In this document: positions 61,755 to 64,000 of the stretch, in pieces
Layout: the number at the start of each line of letters is the position of its first letter
Numbering within the stretch: the first letter of the stretch is position 1
Assembly (NCBI GenBank): GCA_900319525.1
Contig: ONOU01000014.1
Span: forward strand, 1 to 64,000
Length of the DNA stretch: 64,000 nucleotides
Reading direction: 5' to 3'
Origin: an uncultured Prevotellaceae bacterium
GTDB lineage: Bacteria; Bacteroidota; Bacteroidia; Bacteroidales; Muribaculaceae
Notes under the pieces: generated by a model
The model's database searches: none
What the model saw: the letters and a program-made list of their open reading frames with translations, nothing else
Told to the model about the DNA's origin: nothing
Made by a program: the position numbers and the translations under genes

Positions 61755-63275
61755 ATGTTTGTGCGCAGAAAACGCAACGCCAGTGGCACCAGCAGCGTCC
61801 AGGTCGTGATGAAGGAACGTGGTCGCTATGTGGTCGTGCGCTCGTTCGGCGCCTCTTCCGATGAGCAGGAGCTTTTGCGCCTCGAAGCCGCAGCGAGGGA
61901 CTTCATACGCACCTATGGCGGGCAGCGTGTGATTGACTTTGATGCCCGCACAGCTGCAGAAGAGACCCGTCACCTGGTGAGCAGTGTCCAATCGGTGACC
62001 ATGAACGGCCAGCACCTGATCCTGGACCGCATCTATGACGGCGTGGGCTTTGGGGTATTGGGTGAAGACCTATTGCGGGACTTGGTCGTATCACGTGTGT
62101 GCTGCCCAAGAAGCAAGCTGGCGACAGTGGATTACCTGCGCCGTTACAAGGGGACGGCGGTTGACATCAATGCTGTCTACCGTATGATGGACAAGATGGA
62201 TGAGCCGTTCCGCCAGCGTGTCCAGCGCATCAGTGTCGAGCATACGCGCCAACTGCTGGGCGGGCAAATCGGCATCGTGTTCTATGACGTGACCACACTC
62301 TACTTCGAGACCGCCCGCGAGGATGTGCTGCGCAAACCGGGCTTTTCCAAGGACGGCAAGACGGCAGAGTCCCAGATTGTCCTCGGGCTGCTGGTGAGCA
62401 GGCAGGGCTATCCCTTGTCCTACTCGGTGTTCAACGGGTCACAGTATGAGGGACGGACGATGATACCAATCATTGACGACTTCGTGAGCCGTTTCAATCT
62501 GACCGACTTCATTGTGGTGGCCGACTCGGGCCTGCTGTCCCGCAAGAACATCGCAATGCTCAAGTCCGCGGGCTACAAGTTCATCCTGGCGGGCCGCATC
62601 AAGAAAGAGAGCGAGGCCGTCCGTGACTGGGTCCTGTCTCTGCCCAAGGTGCCCGGCCTGCTGCATGAGACGGCGATCAACGGGGACGAGCGCATCATCG
62701 TAAGCTACTCCGAGTCCCGCGCCGCCAAGGACGCCCACAACCGAGCCAAGGGCATCAAGCGCCTGCGGGACGCCTATGCTTCGGGAAAGATCACGAAGAA
62801 GAACATCAACCAGCGAGGGTACAACAAGTTCCTGGTCGTGGAGAACGAGGTCCACGTCAGCATTGACGAGGGCAGGATTGCCCAGGACGGCCAATGGGAC
62901 GGGCTGAAAAGCTATGTGACCAACACCGACCTTGACCCAAATCAGGTCATCGAGAAATACCATGAACTGTGGGGTGTCGAGCGGGCCTTTAGGGTGGTCA
63001 AGGGCAACTTGGAGACGCGCCCCGTTTTCCACTTCTCGGAACGGCGCATTGATGCGCATGTCTGCATCTGCTTCATGGCCTACAAAGTCTATAAGGAGAT
63101 GGAGAGGCTTCTCAAGACACTGGACATCGGCCTAAGCGTCGATAAGGTCATGGACATCGCCAAGACCGTCCCCACTGTCACATTCTCACTATCCAATGGC
63201 TCGACGACCTCTCAGACCCTGCTCACCACTCCCGAGCAACGCTTGCTCGCCCCGCTGATACCAGCGGCCGACTGA
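61755..63275 (+). CDS. IS1634-family DDE transposase
   Basis: 506 residues. N-terminal SSVQVVMKERGRYVVVRSFG is typical for IS1634/IS1549-like transposases. RNase-H-like core with Asp in IGIVFYDVTTLYFE, Asp in FIVVADSGLLSRKNI, and Glu in YHELWGVERAFRVVKGNLETRPVFHFSERRIDAHVCICFMAY (the DDE triad with the long insertion usual for IS4-like enzymes). ATG at 61755 lies 4 bp after a -7 box TAACTTTG (61743-61750), so the mRNA may be leaderless. The frame is undamaged. Confidence 0.93.
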   Translation: MFVRRKRNASGTSSVQVVMKERGRYVVVRSFGASSDEQELLRLEAAARDFIRTYGGQRVIDFDARTAAEETRHLVSSVQSVTMNGQHLILDRIYDGVGFGVLGEDLLRDLVVSRVCCPRSKLATVDYLRRYKGTAVDINAVYRMMDKMDEPFRQRVQRISVEHTRQLLGGQIGIVFYDVTTLYFETAREDVLRKPGFSKDGKTAESQIVLGLLVSRQGYPLSYSVFNGSQYEGRTMIPIIDDFVSRFNLTDFIVVADSGLLSRKNIAMLKSAGYKFILAGRIKKESEAVRDWVLSLPKVPGLLHETAINGDERIIVSYSESRAAKDAHNRAKGIKRLRDAYASGKITKKNINQRGYNKFLVVENEVHVSIDEGRIAQDGQWDGLKSYVTNTDLDPNQVIEKYHELWGVERAFRVVKGNLETRPVFHFSERRIDAHVCICFMAYKVYKEMERLLKTLDIGLSVDKVMDIAKTVPTVTFSLSNGSTTSQTLLTTPEQRLLAPLIPAAD

Positions 63276-63302
63276 TTTGGGTGTCCCGTTGACGAAGTCA
63301 GG

Positions 63303-63316
63303 AGTTCAATTCGTTT
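63303..63316. repeat. Right 14-bp target site duplication
   Basis: Second exact copy of AGTTCAATTCGTTT, abutting the right inverted repeat. Confidence 0.85.
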
Positions 63317-63366
63317 AATTCGCAGACAGAGAAAGGTCTAGCGAGTGCTGTTGTCCAAGGGGCGGC

Positions 63367-63684
63367 TTACACGTCGGCGGCATGGAGCAGCGAGGTGACG
63401 GTCTGCCACAAGACGGTAAGGGTCACAGCCCCCATCATCATGTTATACAGGATGTCGCGCACGGTGACAGCGCCCCAGTCCTGGCCGCGCCACATCATCA
63501 GCCAACACACGACACAGGCCACCAGGGCGATGGCATAGAGCACCGTCGTGGCCCACGACCCGCGCGGCTGTTTCTCGGGCAGTTTGTTGAGCACACGGCG
63601 GGTGAACCAGGGATTGTCCCCGGGGTCATGCGCGCCCTGCTTGAGCATCTGCGCCAGTTTCTTATCTTCTTCGTTGGCATTCAT
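63367..63684 (-). CDS. DUF5056-like membrane protein, probable sigma partner
   Basis: 105 residues. Soluble N-terminus (NANEEDKKLAQMLKQGAHDPGDNPWFTRRVLNKLPEKQ) followed by two hydrophobic helices (ATTVLYAIALVACVVCWLMMW and ILYNMMMGAVTLTVLWQTV). The DNPWFTRRVLNKLPEK stretch is typical of DUF5056 proteins found directly after ECF sigma genes in Bacteroidales. An anti-sigma-like or membrane-tethering role is plausible but not shown. Starts 14 bp after the sigma factor stop. Confidence 0.75.
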   Translation of the reverse strand: MNANEEDKKLAQMLKQGAHDPGDNPWFTRRVLNKLPEKQPRGSWATTVLYAIALVACVVCWLMMWRGQDWGAVTVRDILYNMMMGAVTLTVLWQTVTSLLHAADV

Positions 63685-63698
63685 ATCATTATAACGGT

Positions 63699-64000
63699 TT
63701 AATTGTCGATAAATTGTTTCATCTTGTCCCTGCCGCGGTAGATGAGCGACTTGACCGAACCTTCAGGCATCTGCATGATCTTGGACACCTGCTTGATGGG
63801 CTGGTCCTCGATATAGTATAGGGTGACAGCCACGCGCTCGTTGTCGTTCAACGCCTCGAGCGCACGCTTCACCGTCATCGACGCGTCAACGGCATCGCCG
63901 GCAGCGGTGCTCGCCCCGGCCAGGCGTGTGATGTCCTCGACATGCTCTTCCTGATGGCGACGGGTGTGGTTGTAGAACTCGTTGTAGGCAATGCGGTACA
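63699..64000 (-). CDS. ECF sigma factor, 5' part beyond window
   Basis: The last 100 codons of a sigma-70 family protein; the start lies past the right edge. Visible: end of region 2 (YRIAYNEFYNHTRRHQEEHVED) and region 4 (AVDASMTVKRALEALNDNERVAVTLYYIEDQPIKQVSKIMQMPEGSVKSLIYRGRDKMKQFIDN), with the helix-turn-helix QVSKIMQMPEGSVKSLIYRGR. It would direct RNA polymerase to a specific promoter set. Followed by a DUF5056 gene in a two-gene operon. Confidence 0.9.
   Translation of the reverse strand, partial: YRIAYNEFYNHTRRHQEEHVEDITRLAGASTAAGDAVDASMTVKRALEALNDNERVAVTLYYIEDQPIKQVSKIMQMPEGSVKSLIYRGRDKMKQFIDN

Larger units (their letters stand above)
61641..63302 (+). mobile_element. Complete IS1634-like insertion sequence, 1662 bp
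   Basis: 13-bp perfect terminal inverted repeats CCTGACTTCGTCA (61641-61653) and TGACGAAGTCAGG (63290-63302), flanked by an identical 14-bp direct repeat. One transposase gene fills it. The motif GGGTGTCCCG occurs near both inner ends in direct orientation. Intact frame and identical duplications point to a recent insertion. Confidence 0.9.

Overview
This window comes from a Bacteroidota genome, almost certainly order Bacteroidales and a gut lineage of the Muribaculaceae/Prevotellaceae type. The reasons are SusC/SusD pairs, Bacteroidetes -7 boxes (TAnnTTTG) just upstream of many genes, a PorQ homologue, BspA-type leucine-rich repeats, C10 (streptopain-like) proteases and Bacteroidales-specific families (DUF3822-rsmD, DUF1599-DoxX, DUF5056). 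The species cannot be named from this sequence. No tRNA, rRNA or CRISPR array was seen.

Layout. 1-4,760: an AT-rich accessory island on the minus strand. Two anchor genes of unknown function (4489-4755 and 1-744) bracket five small one-gene cassettes (three lipoproteins, one DUF695-like protein, one membrane protein). Each cassette has its own promoter, and pieces of the anchor genes are repeated between them. 4,760-5,177: a hairpin-rich intergenic stretch with a relative at 22.9-23.2 kb. 5.2-11.9 kb: housekeeping and envelope genes (outer membrane protein, VOC protein, PorQ, MltG, ManA). 12.0-18.9 kb: a compact polysaccharide utilisation locus, susC-susD-GH18-DUF1735/LamG, resembling loci that capture N-glycans. 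19-23 kb: calcium P-type ATPase and a dolichyl-phosphate-mannose-synthase-like glycosyltransferase. 23.3-42.5 kb: a run rich in secreted proteases carrying C-terminal dockerin-like repeats (three C10 proteases, two of them fused to BspA repeats, and one M6 metalloprotease), interrupted by a kinase/AAA+ fusion gene with a YbjN-like partner, a DoxX/DUF1599 pair and a split LysO exporter. 42.7-49.7 kb: mtgA, then a tightly overlapping operon DUF3822-rsmD-susC-susD-fur. 49.9-56.9 kb: lipoproteins, a small BspA-like protein, an HTH/Ser-Thr kinase pair and two more dockerin proteins. 57-64 kb: a broken four-helix-bundle gene, a RAYT-type transposase, ettA, a lipoprotein, a YbjQ-like protein, a complete IS1634-like element, then a DUF5056 gene and the end of an ECF sigma factor.

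Themes. The locus is dominated by getting and degrading host or dietary glycans and proteins at the cell surface. Six secreted proteins share a dockerin-like C-terminus (DVNGDGEVNIADVN type), although no cohesin is visible here. Intergenic DNA holds an unusual family of repeats: 7-bp-period tracts, a conserved core ATTACTATCGCC, 15-bp-period tracts, and GCTCGC/GCGAGC palindromes at gene ends. The most system-like unexplained structure is the cassette array at 0.75-4.75 kb. Functional statements are family-level readings of the translations; no search or structure prediction was run.
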